This document shows positions 1 through 7,653 of a DNA stretch of 44,643 nucleotides, one piece after another; positions within the stretch are counted from its first letter, which is position 1, and every line of letters starts with the position of its first letter. Below the pieces are notes generated by a model. That model saw only the letters and a list, made by a program, of their open reading frames with translations. It did no database searches and was not told the origin of the DNA. The stretch covers positions 1-44,643 of the forward strand of contig NZ_JADLQX010000044.1 of assembly GCF_015477605.1 (NCBI RefSeq). The letters are read 5' to 3'. The DNA comes from Nocardia amamiensis (GTDB lineage Bacteria > Actinomycetota > Actinomycetes > Mycobacteriales > Mycobacteriaceae). The position numbers and the translations under genes were made by a program.

Positions 1-1
1 C

Positions 2-73
2 GTCCTCGCCCGCTCACGCGGTACCACCGACCCCAACGAACAAGAGGACACCACCCCAGCACTGACCGCCTGA
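2..73 (+). CDS. C-terminal end of an unknown gene entering from the left edge
   Basis: An open frame runs from base 2 to a TGA at 71-73 and encodes 23 residues, ending in ...TTPALTA. It is rich in D, E, T and P, as many actinobacterial C-termini are, and faces the minus-strand gene that ends at 99, so the two would be convergent. Nothing can be said about function. It could equally be a chance frame. Confidence 0.35.
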   Translation, partial: VLARSRGTTDPNEQEDTTPALTA

Positions 74-98
74 CCGAAAGGATCACGCGGCAATCACC

Positions 99-716
99 TC
101 AATACACCACGCGTTTGGACTTGACCTCTCGCAATCCCGGCAGCGCGTGCTCGAGGCTGTTGTTGACCGCGAGCACATGCCACAGCGGTGAGAAGTATCC
201 GGCCAGCATGCCGACTCGGTCCAGGTCGTCGAGGCGTTCGAGCATCGCAGGCACCTGTGCGACGCGGGCGCGCAGCGCCTCCAGGCCGACGAGGGCCGTG
301 GCGGGGTCTCGAAGTGCACGGATGTGTTGGATCTGCGCAGCCGACAGGGAGTAACCAGAGGCCAGCAGCTGCAACGCTTGTGGGGTGGGGACGCGGTCAC
401 CGTTTTCGATCTGCTGGAGATAGGCAGCGCTGAGCCCGATCCGGGTCGCGGCTTTCTCCCTCGACAGGTGCTTGCTGGTGCCGGCCTGGTGGATGGACTC
501 GCGGATCTGGCGCAGGTACGGCCCCAAGGCTGGTGGATTCAGATCCGCACGGTGCGCGCCCTGCCTCGCACGCCGTACTCCCGCACCCGGCTTCACGCGG
601 TCGCCGGCTTCAGGTTCAGTCGAGCCTGATCGAGAAGTGGGCATCTGAAGGTTGTTGTCCGACATCGCTGTTGGTCTGCCTCCTGCTTCCGGCTCGTCGT
701 GCGCCATGGTGGTCAT
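99..716 (-). CDS. XRE-family helix-turn-helix regulator
   Basis: About 205 residues. A variable, charged N-terminus is followed by an XRE-type HTH (around residues 70-130: LGPYLRQIRESIHQAGTS..., then TRIGLSAAYLQQIENGDRVP, with the usual L-S-x-x-Y-x-x-x-I-E-N-G recognition helix). After it comes a segment resembling MmyB-type C-terminal domains (LERLDDLDRVGMLAGYFSPL, WHVLAVNN). I chose the ATG at 716 because it forms an ATGA overlap with the stop of the upstream gene; a second ATG at 707 is possible. It is the last gene of the overlapping minus-strand chain. Role inferred: a DNA-binding regulator of the element. Target sites are not evident next to it. Confidence 0.8.
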   Translation of the reverse strand: MTTMAHDEPEAGGRPTAMSDNNLQMPTSRSGSTEPEAGDRVKPGAGVRRARQGAHRADLNPPALGPYLRQIRESIHQAGTSKHLSREKAATRIGLSAAYLQQIENGDRVPTPQALQLLASGYSLSAAQIQHIRALRDPATALVGLEALRARVAQVPAMLERLDDLDRVGMLAGYFSPLWHVLAVNNSLEHALPGLREVKSKRVVY

Positions 717-1264
717 CCCACGACGCGGTAGCCGGTGACGCGCCAGCCTTCGGTGTTGTGCTGTGTGCGCGCGTGGATCCGCATGTCGCGGTAGGGCGTA
801 GAGGTGCCGTCGCGGTGCAGCACGGTCTGGGTCACTGTCGCGACGATGGTGCAGTGTTGCCAGTCGCAGTCGTTGGCGATCTCGGCGTCGGCGTGGGCGG
901 TGACGATGTCGCCGGAGCGCCGCCACACCGCCCATTCGGGCAGTTCACGCACCCCGGGGGCCGGTGGGCTGTCGGCGGCGCGGGCCAGGTCACCGGCCAG
1001 CCAACTCCGCGCCCTCGGCAGGGCCGCCCCGGGACTGGTGTCGGTGACCGGTTGCCAGGTGAACATCGCCGCCAGCGCCTGTTCGGCAGCCTCCGGCGCG
1101 CTGGCGGTCGCCGGTTGCGGACCGTGGATGGCGTGCTCGGCGTCCCCCACCACCGTCGATGTGTCGGTGCGAGTGTCGCGGCCGGGACCAGCCAATGCCG
1201 CCGCGGCAAGCAGCACGGCCGCGGCGGCGCCGCACAGGACGAGGATGCTGCGGGCGCGCGTCAT
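713..1264 (-). CDS. Membrane-anchored VirB8/NTF2-like conjugation accessory protein
   Basis: 183 residues. One N-terminal hydrophobic segment (about residues 5-26) acts as a signal anchor. A long Ala/Pro/Thr linker follows, then a compact extracellular domain with W-x-V and charged beta-strand patterns (CDWQHCTIVATVTQTVLHRD, GWRVTGYRVVG) like the NTF2-fold domains of actinobacterial VirB8/TcpC-type proteins. Starts in a 4-bp overlap with the gene ending at 1261 and ends in a 4-bp overlap with the XRE gene, so it is certainly cotranscribed. Family assignment rests on architecture and context, not on a diagnostic motif. A plain secreted protein of unknown role is the alternative. Confidence 0.6.
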   Translation of the reverse strand: MTRARSILVLCGAAAAVLLAAAALAGPGRDTRTDTSTVVGDAEHAIHGPQPATASAPEAAEQALAAMFTWQPVTDTSPGAALPRARSWLAGDLARAADSPPAPGVRELPEWAVWRRSGDIVTAHADAEIANDCDWQHCTIVATVTQTVLHRDGTSTPYRDMRIHARTQHNTEGWRVTGYRVVG

Positions 1265-1821
1265 TCGTCGAGGGCAGCGTCGGCGCGGTCAGTGTCCAAC
1301 AGCCACGACGCGGCCAGCGCTGTCACGGCGTCGCGGACATCCGCCGGTCCGGTGTCCAGGTCGTGCAGCATCTGGGCGTGCCAGTCACCGTCCAGGGCCG
1401 CGATCGCCGAGACCGCGGTCGGCTCTCCCAGCCAGCGCCGCACCAAATCCTCGACAAGCACACCTCGCGGACAGGGGGTGCGGTTGGCTGCAAGGATCAG
1501 AGCTTCGAGATACTGCTGGGCGCTGTCGACCAGCTCGGGCGGCTGTCTGCCGGGCAGCTCCAGCTGATCGAGCTGCAGCGGCTCCTGAGCGACGACGGAG
1601 TTGATGGTGTCCAGCAAGCGTGCGAGCGCGGTTTCGCGGGTTTTGTCGTCGAGCCGTTCATCGGCTTTGACCCGGTCGTAGCGAGCGAACAGGCCCGAGA
1701 GGGTGGCTCGCCAGCGCAGCAGGTTCACCGCGATCCGGGCCTGAATCAGAGTGCTTGCCGGGTCAGGACGCGAAGCCAGCAAATGCGGTAGTCGCAGGCG
1801 GGTCGTGGTCGGGCTCGTCAT
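1261..1821 (-). CDS. Hypothetical protein, mostly helical, cytoplasmic
   Basis: 186 residues with no signal peptide, membrane segment or motif that I recognise. It is predicted mostly alpha-helical from long Ala/Leu/Arg/Asp stretches (LIQARIAVNLLRWRATLSGL, TRETALARLLDTINSVVAQE). The start ATG at 1821 lies 21 bp after the stop of the wall hydrolase gene, and the stop overlaps the next gene by 4 bp, so it is in the transfer operon. Its position between a peptidoglycan hydrolase and a VirB8-like protein suggests a small accessory protein for transfer. Function unknown. Confidence 0.65.
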   Translation of the reverse strand: MTSPTTTRLRLPHLLASRPDPASTLIQARIAVNLLRWRATLSGLFARYDRVKADERLDDKTRETALARLLDTINSVVAQEPLQLDQLELPGRQPPELVDSAQQYLEALILAANRTPCPRGVLVEDLVRRWLGEPTAVSAIAALDGDWHAQMLHDLDTGPADVRDAVTALAASWLLDTDRADAALDE

Positions 1822-1842
1822 CGGTGTACTCCGTTTCTCTCG

Positions 1843-3471
1843 TCAGCTCAGCGCGGTGCTGTACTCGTTGACTGTGGCGAGGATCTTGTCGACATACGGC
1901 CGGGTCTGAACGACGTAATCCGTTGAGCCGGTGGGGAATCCGCCTGAGTGCAGGACGGCGCCTTCTCCGGCGTTGTAGGCGGCGAGATACAGTTCGGTGC
2001 GTCCGTTGGGGGCGTGAACTTTCCCTTCGGCGATCCAGCCGTCGACGTGGGCGGCGATCGCGCACATGTAGCGGCCCTGCGCCATGACCGCATCCCCGAT
2101 ATCGAACGGGGACACCTGCCCGTTGCCGTCGTCGTCGGCGCCGTAGCTTGGCCACGTTTCGGGCATGAACTGCGCCGGACCCTGAGCGCCATCCGGGGAG
2201 ACAGCATCGGTTCTGAAGCCGCTTTCGGCTTCGCCCTGGGCTGCCAGCAGGGCGGAGCTGATCTGCGGGCACAGCCCACCAGCGCGGCGATACCACTGCT
2301 CGAACTGCGGTGGCACCGATCCTGGCGCGATGTCGTCGTCGCCGTGGTCGGCGGCGGCCTCGCAGTCACTTCTGCCCGCAGCTGCGGGGCTGGCGGGGCC
2401 GGTGATTGCGGATCCGTCGGGGTACCCTCCGCCGACGACGGTGATGTGGACGTGGTCGAAGTGATTGGCTGTATCGCCGCCGCGGTCTTCCATCAGCGAG
2501 GCCTCACCGTCGGGTGTGCGGTATTCGCGCCGCCAGATCACGTACTCGACGTGGAAGTTCTGCGCGTGGGCCATGACGTAGTCGACGACCTTGTCGCCCA
2601 ACGCTTTTCCTTCTCCAGTGCTGTAGTTGGGGATCATCACGTCGATCGCCCGGCCGGACGGGTGGTCAGGGTAGGGATCGGATTCGCGCCATCCGCTGAT
2701 GGAGGTGATTTCGGGGAACGTCGCCGCGACCGCGCGTGCCGTCCGGACCGCGTCGGCCTGCAAATTGGCTTCCGATCCCATGCTGGCGGGCAACGGTGGC
2801 AGCTCCGCGCCCGGTGCGGTCACCGCGGCGGCGATGTCGGGTCGCGCTGAAGCGCTGGCGCCGGGGTTCGGGGCAGGCTCGGCAGCGCGGTCAGGGGCGG
2901 GTTCGGCGGCACCGGCCAGCCACGTTTCAGGGTCGGCGGCCTTGCCGCCGGTGAACCGGCCACCAGGCCAGGTTTCGAAATGCAGATGCGCCCCACCGGG
3001 GCCGGGTGGGGAGACTTGCCCGTTGTAGCCGACGAGCGCGATCTCCTGTCCGGCTTGGACGCGGTCACGTGCGGCCACGCGTAGGTCGGAGTCGAACATG
3101 TGCCCGTAGACGGTGGAGATGGCGCGGCCGTCGATGTTGTGGTCGATCACGATCCAGGTACCGAACCCGCTGGCTGCGCCTGCTGCGGCGACGACACCGT
3201 CAGCGGCGGCGTAGATCGGTGTGCCCGCCGCGGCGGCGAAGTCGATGCCCTGGTGGAATTCCCCGCCTTCGCGGTAGCCGAAACCGGAGCTCACCCGATA
3301 GGTGCCTGCCTTCAACGGCGCGACCCGCGTCCCCGGCGGCACGGTACCCGAGCTACCAGTCATTGGGGTGCAGCGGTTTTCGGCGCGGTCATCCAGCATC
3401 AGCAACAGCACCATCAGAATCACCGACAGATACAGCAGCCCGATCCCCGCGATCACGGTGACCGGCTTCAT
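1843..3471 (-). CDS. Three-domain cell-wall hydrolase: LytM (M23) + M15-like + lytic transglycosylase
   Basis: 542 residues from the ATG at 3471, chosen for a GAGGTGG ribosome site; the frame extends further upstream but would overrun the preceding gene. A membrane anchor (about residues 4-24) leads to: an M23 LytM domain with FHQGIDF and GGAHLHFE, giving the zinc HxxxD and HxH pairs (about 60-180); a central domain with SGRAIDVMI and HFDHVHITV, resembling ARB_07466/VanY-like peptidases (about 235-350); and a C-terminal SLT transglycosylase-like domain with QGEAESGF, AQFMPETWPSYG and LAAYNAGEGAV (about 385-530). It would cut peptide and glycan bonds to open a path for the transfer channel, as VirB1 proteins do. 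All catalytic positions I can check look intact. Confidence 0.9.
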   Translation of the reverse strand: MKPVTVIAGIGLLYLSVILMVLLLMLDDRAENRCTPMTGSSGTVPPGTRVAPLKAGTYRVSSGFGYREGGEFHQGIDFAAAAGTPIYAAADGVVAAAGAASGFGTWIVIDHNIDGRAISTVYGHMFDSDLRVAARDRVQAGQEIALVGYNGQVSPPGPGGAHLHFETWPGGRFTGGKAADPETWLAGAAEPAPDRAAEPAPNPGASASARPDIAAAVTAPGAELPPLPASMGSEANLQADAVRTARAVAATFPEITSISGWRESDPYPDHPSGRAIDVMIPNYSTGEGKALGDKVVDYVMAHAQNFHVEYVIWRREYRTPDGEASLMEDRGGDTANHFDHVHITVVGGGYPDGSAITGPASPAAAGRSDCEAAADHGDDDIAPGSVPPQFEQWYRRAGGLCPQISSALLAAQGEAESGFRTDAVSPDGAQGPAQFMPETWPSYGADDDGNGQVSPFDIGDAVMAQGRYMCAIAAHVDGWIAEGKVHAPNGRTELYLAAYNAGEGAVLHSGGFPTGSTDYVVQTRPYVDKILATVNEYSTALS

Positions 3472-3487
3472 GGTCCACCTCTGATGT

Positions 3488-3826
3488 TCATGGCCGGACC
3501 TGGTTGTGGCGGCGGGCATGCAGTTCAGCGACGAGGTCACGGTTCAGCTGAGTGACCACGTCGAGTTGGGCTCGGGCATCGGCGAGTTCGCGGCGTAGCT
3601 GCGAAACCGACACCAGCTTGCGAGGACGGCCTTCGGCCACCCGGATCCAGTCACGGATGGCGCTGGCCGACACCCCGAGCTGCTCGGCGACGACACGGCG
3701 GGCCGTTGACTCGGACTGCCCGCGCGCTTCCAGCGCCTGCACGGCGGTGATCGCCGCGTCACGGACCGCGGCGTCGATGCGTGCATAGCGGCCGACCGTC
3801 GATGCAGGGGCTCGTCGACCGGTCAT
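3488..3826 (-). CDS. Small HTH plus coiled-coil DNA-binding protein
   Basis: 112 residues. The central segment ARRVVAEQLGVSASAIRDWI is a clear helix-turn-helix of the transposase-8/IS3 OrfA kind. It is followed by a heptad-patterned helix (VSQLRRELADARAQLDVVTQ) that would dimerise. It has no catalytic partner downstream, so it is probably a stand-alone regulator or relaxosome-type DNA-binding protein rather than half of an insertion sequence. Starts in an ATGA overlap with the 32-codon ORF upstream and stops 17 bp before the hydrolase gene. Confidence 0.75.
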   Translation of the reverse strand: MTGRRAPASTVGRYARIDAAVRDAAITAVQALEARGQSESTARRVVAEQLGVSASAIRDWIRVAEGRPRKLVSVSQLRRELADARAQLDVVTQLNRDLVAELHARRHNQVRP

Positions 3827-3921
3827 GGCCCGGCCTCTGGTGTCTCCGGCAGGGCAACAGCGCTGGGCGCCGGGTCTGCGACGACCACGGGTTCCGGGAC
3901 TGGCGGCAGTAGATCCGTCAT
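3823..3921 (-). CDS. 32-residue Pro/Val-rich micro-protein
   Basis: ATG at 3921, 32 codons, TGA overlapping the ATG of the HTH gene in the 4-bp ATGA form used throughout this operon. The sequence (MTDLLPPVPEPVVVADPAPS...) uses G or C at most third positions, as the neighbouring genes do. No function can be assigned. It could serve mainly to couple translation to the HTH gene. Confidence 0.5.
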   Translation of the reverse strand: MTDLLPPVPEPVVVADPAPSAVALPETPEAGP

Positions 3922-4033
3922 GGCCTGACCTGTCTGGCTGGACCGACTCGGTAGCTGGTCACTCTCGGCGTTGTAGGTTCTCGTCGAACTTGTCGGCTGG
4001 AGCCCTTGCGATCTGCTGATTCGCCCAGGTGTC

Positions 4034-4051
4034 CCACCGCTCTGTCGGTGG
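4034..4051. other. Hairpin in the gap between the DUF4913 gene and the hydrolase module
   Basis: CCACCG-CTCTGT-CGGTGG, a perfect 6-bp inverted repeat, lies in the 201-bp space between the DUF4913 stop (4123) and the micro-ORF start (3921). The bases that follow on the plus strand are CTTTTCT. It could be a weak terminator or an RNA structure. Nothing else is recognisable in the gap. Confidence 0.35.
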
Positions 4052-4122
4052 CTTTTCTCATCGAGTTGTCGTTTTTCTCGGTGGCTGAACGCCTTTCGGC
4101 CGTGATCCAGCGATAGGGACTG

Positions 4123-4644
4123 TCACAGATCCGTCATCTCCTCGTCTGTATCCGCTGGCGGGTCGAGGTCAGGAGGCGGGAGACGGTGGTGGAATTCGGC
4201 CAGCACATCTGCTGGAATCGGGGTCGAGGGCAGTTGTTGAGGCCGTCGCCGATGAGGGCCGAGGCTCTGGCCGCCATTGTGGCCGCCGGCAATTGAACAG
4301 CCAGCGAAGCCTCCAAACGGCGACATCAGAACAGCCATGTGGGGGTCCGCCTGGTGGACAAACCACCATGAAAGGCTGAATCTCTCGTCACTGCTGCTGC
4401 GCATGAACTCCCACTCGTGCCAGAGGGAATACAGTCGCGCCACCGCTTCGGTATGTCTCCACCAGTCGGGGCACCAGGCGCGAATCAGATATGCGGCGTC
4501 CCCCAGGTTGGGGTGGGTTCGCTGGAACAACGGCAGTTCGGAGGCCTCGATCAGGATCCGCGGATAAAGCGGCAAGAGGTAGAACTCGACGAATTCCCCC
4601 AGGTCGTTGAATCTGGGTTGGGAATGCGGGGTGTCCCATGTCAT
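4123..4644 (-). CDS. DUF4913 family protein
   Basis: 173 residues. The family hallmark is strong: FVEFYLLPLYPR near the start, then WCPDWWRHTEAVARLYSLWH, EWEFMR, SLSWWFVHQADPHMAVLMS and a C-terminal GHNGG-like stretch. DUF4913 genes are typical of actinobacterial plasmids and integrative elements and often lie near replication or transfer genes; their biochemical role is unknown. No membrane segment. The start overlaps by 4 bp the stop of the 63-codon ORF upstream, so expression is probably coupled to the repeat-rich cassette region. The C-terminus is acidic (DTDEEMTDL). Confidence 0.85.
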   Translation of the reverse strand: MTWDTPHSQPRFNDLGEFVEFYLLPLYPRILIEASELPLFQRTHPNLGDAAYLIRAWCPDWWRHTEAVARLYSLWHEWEFMRSSSDERFSLSWWFVHQADPHMAVLMSPFGGFAGCSIAGGHNGGQSLGPHRRRPQQLPSTPIPADVLAEFHHRLPPPDLDPPADTDEEMTDL

Positions 4645-4832
4645 GGGTGGGTTCCGTTTCTCGTGGTTGGAGTGATCCGGTGGCGGCCGGGTAGCCGTCG
4701 GCTGTGGCGCGGCAGTAGATGCGCTGGCGGGCTACAGTGCGAAGACGTGCGGTAGACTCTGCGCAGCGTTCTCACCGGTTTTGCGTACACGCAAGAGCGA
4801 TGCAAAATGCTTGAGAAGACGCAGTCAGTCAT
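4641..4832 (-). CDS. 63-codon Arg/Cys-rich ORF coupled on both sides
   Basis: ATG at 4832 sits inside ATGACTGA, so it overlaps the stop of the upstream 25-codon ORF by 8 bases; its own TGA overlaps the DUF4913 ATG by 4. The first 26 residues (MTDCVFSSILHRSCVYAKPV...) recur with about 75% identity at 7661 in the second cassette. The same DNA contains the imperfect 13-4-13 hairpin at 4773-4802, so conservation may be for nucleic-acid structure rather than protein. The second half, in a different frame, resembles the C-terminal RIYYR...DG...SLQP segment of the 4883-5199 gene, which suggests it was assembled by duplication. Could be a leader-type ORF. Confidence 0.4.
   Translation of the reverse strand: MTDCVFSSILHRSCVYAKPVRTLRRVYRTSSHCSPPAHLLPRHSRRLPGRHRITPTTRNGTHP
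4773..4802. repeat. Hairpin element, copy A (imperfect 13-4-13)
   Basis: Arms CACCGGTTTTGCG and CGCAAGAGCGATG around the loop TACA; 10 of 13 positions pair or wobble. It matches the perfect copy at 7602-7631 in arm length, loop length, flanking TTCTC on one side and GCAAAATG on the other. Confidence 0.7.
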
Positions 4833-4902
4833 GAGATCCCCCAGGCGTTGTAGGCTCCGGCCGTAACTGCCGTTTCCGCTCGTCATTTCGTGCGGGAACC
4901 AT
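4825..4902 (-). CDS. 25-codon micro-ORF, copy A
   Basis: ATG at 4902 (an in-frame ATG at 4914 would add four codons and falls inside a 17-bp box). The peptide MVPARNDERKRQL...PTT...GSHD aligns along its full length with the copy at 7654-7740 (MIHPRNERVERQL...PTT...GSHD), keeping RN, ER, RQL, PTT and the terminal GSHD. It ends in ATGACTGA, overlapping the next ORF. Either a small leader peptide or a conserved DNA element that happens to be open. Confidence 0.4.
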   Translation of the reverse strand: MVPARNDERKRQLRPEPTTPGGSHD

Positions 4903-5199
4903 CGGCTTTCCCATCGGTTTGTCGTCGTGTTCTTCCCATCGGTTTGTCGTCTTCTTGTGGTTGGAGTGATCTGACAGCTGCCTGATGGCCGTCCGGATTG
5001 AACCGGTAGTAGATGCGCAGCAACTTCGTTCGGCCGCCGTCCATCGAGAGAGGCAGCACGGTGAGGCCGCCGAGGGCCGGAGGCGGGCGGGTTCCGGCGT
5101 CGGCATAGCCGGATAGTCGTTCGGGCCGAACGCTGCGATCATCCGAAATGGAACCGATTCGGTGGGCAGTTCGTCGAGCAGGTTTCCGCCGGGGGTCAT
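4883..5199 (-). pseudogene. Small gene downstream of the 327-residue gene, apparently broken by a -1 frameshift
   Basis: The ATG at 5199 makes an ATGA overlap with the gene upstream and the first ~35 codons (MTPGGNLLDELPTESVPFRM...) look coding. From about 5105 the coding signal (G/C at third positions, sensible composition) moves to the -1 frame: GYADAGTRPPPALGGLTVLP, then MDGGRTKLLRIYYRFNPDGH, ending in DDKPMG... with a stop at 4883. The 3' end runs through two 17-bp boxes. A second, shorter version of the C-terminal part (RIYCR...DGYPAA...SLQP) lies at about 4670-4735 without a start, and a remnant lies at 7790-7862. Real mutation, programmed shift or a sequence error are all possible. Confidence 0.55.
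4908..4949. repeat. Paired 17-bp boxes, copy A
   Basis: TTCCCATCGGTTTGTCG occurs twice without change, at 4908-4924 and 4933-4949, 25 bp apart start to start. That places the two boxes on nearly the same face of the helix (about 2.4 turns). The boxes overlap the end of the frameshifted gene and the start of the micro-ORF. Confidence 0.8.
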
Positions 5200-6179
5200 A
5201 GCTCGGCTTCCGGCGCTTGCAGCCCCGCCGCCTCGTTGCCGGGTAGGGCATCGCTGAGATCGAATCCCGTCTCTGCAACGACGTCGGCGTCGAGTCCGGC
5301 TGCCGCGATGGCGCGGGCCGCATTGCCCCCGCCTCTGTGATCGCCGTCCATGTCGCCGGGGTAGATCGCGCCGAGATACCATTCGACCCGGTCCGCGCGA
5401 TATTCAGCCTCGGACCCGGCTTCACGGATCTCCACGTCCAGCGTGGCGACCGCTCGGTCGATGAGCACCTGCGGCAACGGTGGCTGTGTACCGGCCTCGG
5501 CCGACTGTCGTAGACCGAGTTCTGCAGTTCCCATTGGACGGCTAGCATCGGCCACCATGTCGGAAGCTGAATGTGCGCGCCAACGATCCATGATGTCGCC
5601 GTAGGGGTATATCGCGTTCTCGAACAAGCTGACCCACCCCTTGTGGTCCCGGCCCCACAGGTCGGATCGCTCATCGTCGCTATGCCCGGCATACGATGCG
5701 ACGGCCGCCGCTCGTGCCCAGATCGCCGCCATGTTGCTTTCGAATTGCTGCTGTTCTTGCCTTCCAGGAGCCGGGTCTTCGGCGCGGGTATAGAACCGCC
5801 GGTCCACCTCAAGGGCGGCCATGTGCTCGAGAGTCCAGATATCGTCGGCTATCGCATCGATCAGCCGCGCGCGAACCGCTTCGTCCCCTTCCAGGACCGG
5901 TGCACGGCGATGGCCCCAGACGCTGAGGTTGCCCGCCGCATTCACATCTGCGTGCCGGATTCCGCACGCCCTGGCACGTAGCTCCAGGTCGTGCTGTTGC
6001 CGTCTCAGCTCGATCGTTCGTGCGCGCAAGTGGTTCAGCGCCGGGTCGGGTTTCTGGGGCCATGGCGGGCTAAGTTCGTTATCGCGGTGGATCTGCCATT
6101 CCTCGGACGCGAGGTCTCGTATACGGTCCAGCAACCGTGCTTTCCATCCGGTCAAGCCTCGACTATCGAGATCAGTCAC
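5196..6179 (-). CDS. Unknown helical protein, paralogue of the gene at 7859-8719
   Basis: 327 residues from a GTG at 6179, preferred because GGGAGA lies 8 nt upstream; an ATG at 6188 is the alternative. The start overlaps the upstream small ORF, the stop overlaps the next by ATGA. No membrane or signal segment. Several blocks align with the 286-residue protein at 7859-8719: VRARLIDAIADDIWTLEHMA with IRASLLETAKADAWQLRYMV, and SNMAAIWARAAAVASYAGHS with RRNMAGLAANVETIAVLIDM. A W-rich middle and long amphipathic helices suggest a scaffold or DNA-associated protein. I do not recognise the family; it is an accessory gene between the VirB4 gene and DUF4913. Confidence 0.65.
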   Translation of the reverse strand: MTDLDSRGLTGWKARLLDRIRDLASEEWQIHRDNELSPPWPQKPDPALNHLRARTIELRRQQHDLELRARACGIRHADVNAAGNLSVWGHRRAPVLEGDEAVRARLIDAIADDIWTLEHMAALEVDRRFYTRAEDPAPGRQEQQQFESNMAAIWARAAAVASYAGHSDDERSDLWGRDHKGWVSLFENAIYPYGDIMDRWRAHSASDMVADASRPMGTAELGLRQSAEAGTQPPLPQVLIDRAVATLDVEIREAGSEAEYRADRVEWYLGAIYPGDMDGDHRGGGNAARAIAAAGLDADVVAETGFDLSDALPGNEAAGLQAPEAEL

Positions 6180-6351
6180 CTTCTTCATCTCCCAACGTGG
6201 CTGTTGCGGGGTCGCCGCCTGACGTGACCTCGACAACGACGGCTTGGGATTCCCTCGCTGTTTGAGGCTGCTGTCGAGGTGGTGGTTGTAGTCCTCGTTC
6301 TTGTTTGCGGTCTGACGTGTGTTGAGCTGGCCGGATCATGCGGATTCCCAT
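6172..6351 (-). CDS. 59-residue polar small protein
   Basis: ATG at 6351, TGA at 6172-6174 overlapping the GTG start of the next gene by 8 bases (GTGACTGA). The peptide is Q/R/P-rich then acidic (RKQERGLQPPPRQQPQTARE ... GDEEGD). Its start codon lies inside a degenerate 17-bp box (TTCCCATCGG... on the plus strand), as do the alternative starts of the copy A micro-ORF. Function unknown; plausible as a coupled leader. Confidence 0.45.
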   Translation of the reverse strand: MGIRMIRPAQHTSDRKQERGLQPPPRQQPQTARESQAVVVEVTSGGDPATATLGDEEGD

Positions 6352-6386
6352 CGGTGTGCGTCGGTTGTTTCTCACCCGGTTTTGCG
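6345..6386. repeat. Degenerate copy of the cassette repeat (box plus half hairpin)
   Basis: TTCCCATCGG followed by a diverged tail at 6345-6363, then TTCTCACCCGGTTTTGCG at 6369-6386. The latter equals, with one inserted C, the left arm and flank of hairpin copy A (TTCTCACCGGTTTTGCG). The right arm is missing. Confidence 0.55.
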
Positions 6387-6611
6387 CTTCCTTCTGGAGG
6401 GCGAACTTCTCAAGCTGCGAAGCGGAGGCCGTACGTGGAATGAGGTGGGAGTAGGTGCGGGGGCCAACCGACCGAAGTCCACAACCCTGAATCGGCCAAG
6501 GTTGCGCCAATCCGGCTCGGCTACAAATGATTTGGACGCCACCCGCACGAGAACAGCCCGCGTTTCGCTTCTTCGTTTCCTGGGTCGGAGCCGCCCGACC
6601 GATGTGGAAGG

Positions 6612-7493
6612 ATGAGCGTCGTGGGTGTAGCTATGCGGCTCTACGCGGACAGGGTGGATCTGCGGGCAATGCAGGATCTGACACAGCGGCTGTGGTCGCC
6701 TACTAGCTCCCACCACGTCGGGGACTTGGCTTGGGGCCGGTTTATGTACACCACGGATCTGGCGGACTGGCCGATCGCGCTCTGGCACGACGGTTTTCGT
6801 CTCGTGGCCTGGGCGTGGGCCAACCTTCCCGACGACCTCAGGGTGGAGGTCGACCCGGCGTACCCGGAGCTGGTCTACGACGTCATTGCCTGGTTCGACG
6901 AAGTGGCCGACGGGACTCCGCGCCAACTCAACCCTCTGAATAACCAGGTAGACCTGTGTACGGTGTTGGTTGGCTACGGGTACGAGCGCCAGCCGGACCG
7001 GCCGTACTTCACTCATCACACCCGGTCCTTGCTGGACCTGCCCGAGCCCGAACTGCCAGCGGGTTTTATCGCATGTTCCGTGCGAGGAGCAGAAGACCTC
7101 AGCGACCGCGTCACCGTGCACCAGAAGGCGTGGAACTCCGCCCGCGTGACGGTGCAGTCCTATCGCGATATCATGTCCAGCTGGCCATATCGGCCCGAGC
7201 TGGACTGGATTGTCGAAGCCCCGAGTGGTGAGTTCGTCGCGAACTGCCACATCTGGTATGACGAAGATAACCGCGTCGGTCTGATCGAACCCGTCGGCAC
7301 CGTGCCGCAGTACCGTCGCCGAGGTCTGTCCCGTGCAGTGTGCCTGACCGCGCTGGCGGCTCTCCGCGATGCGGGGGCCGCCATGGCTGTGGTCTCGCCG
7401 AGGGGCGACGACGGATATCCAATCCCCCAGAACCTCTACCGCAGCATTGGTTTTCAGCCGTACGCCCGTACCCACACCTATGTGAAGGCGTGA
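6612..7493 (+). CDS. Two-domain GNAT N-acetyltransferase
   Basis: 293 residues, cytoplasmic. The C-terminal GNAT domain is clear: VGLIEPVGTVPQYRRRGLSR carries the acetyl-CoA loop (Q/R-x-x-G-x-G/L type), followed by AVCLTALAALRDAGAAMAVV and NLYRSIGFQPYARTHTYVK. The N-terminal half is a weaker, diverged GNAT fold, as in MshD-like and other tandem GNATs. Substrate unknown. It is the only plus-strand gene in this part and sits between two copies of the cassette repeat, so it looks like an insertion into the array. The ATG at 6612 has GGAAGG immediately upstream, so GTG at 6621 may be the real start. Confidence 0.85.
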   Translation: MSVVGVAMRLYADRVDLRAMQDLTQRLWSPTSSHHVGDLAWGRFMYTTDLADWPIALWHDGFRLVAWAWANLPDDLRVEVDPAYPELVYDVIAWFDEVADGTPRQLNPLNNQVDLCTVLVGYGYERQPDRPYFTHHTRSLLDLPEPELPAGFIACSVRGAEDLSDRVTVHQKAWNSARVTVQSYRDIMSSWPYRPELDWIVEAPSGEFVANCHIWYDEDNRVGLIEPVGTVPQYRRRGLSRAVCLTALAALRDAGAAMAVVSPRGDDGYPIPQNLYRSIGFQPYARTHTYVKA

Positions 7494-7601
7494 CGTCGAA
7501 TTCACGAACAGGTCTCGTCCCTCAGCAACCTCTTCGTGTCTGGGGTCGAAAATCACCGCGGCCCAACATCTGAACGGACCGCCGACGCGCCGCAGGATTC
7601 T

Positions 7602-7631
7602 CGTCGGTCTTGCGTAAACGCAAGACCGACG
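7602..7631. repeat. Hairpin element, copy B (perfect 13-4-13)
   Basis: CGTCGGTCTTGCG, loop TAAA, CGCAAGACCGACG: thirteen uninterrupted base pairs. There is no T-run on either side, so it is not a classical intrinsic terminator. The same tetraloop and inner arm pattern recur at 8778-8791 (TGTCG-TAAA-CGACA). A second inverted repeat follows on the plus strand: ATGACTGA at 7636-7643 and TCAGTCAT at 7654-7661, with a 10-base spacer. Confidence 0.85.
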
Positions 7632-7653
7632 CAAAATGACTGAGAAGACGCAA

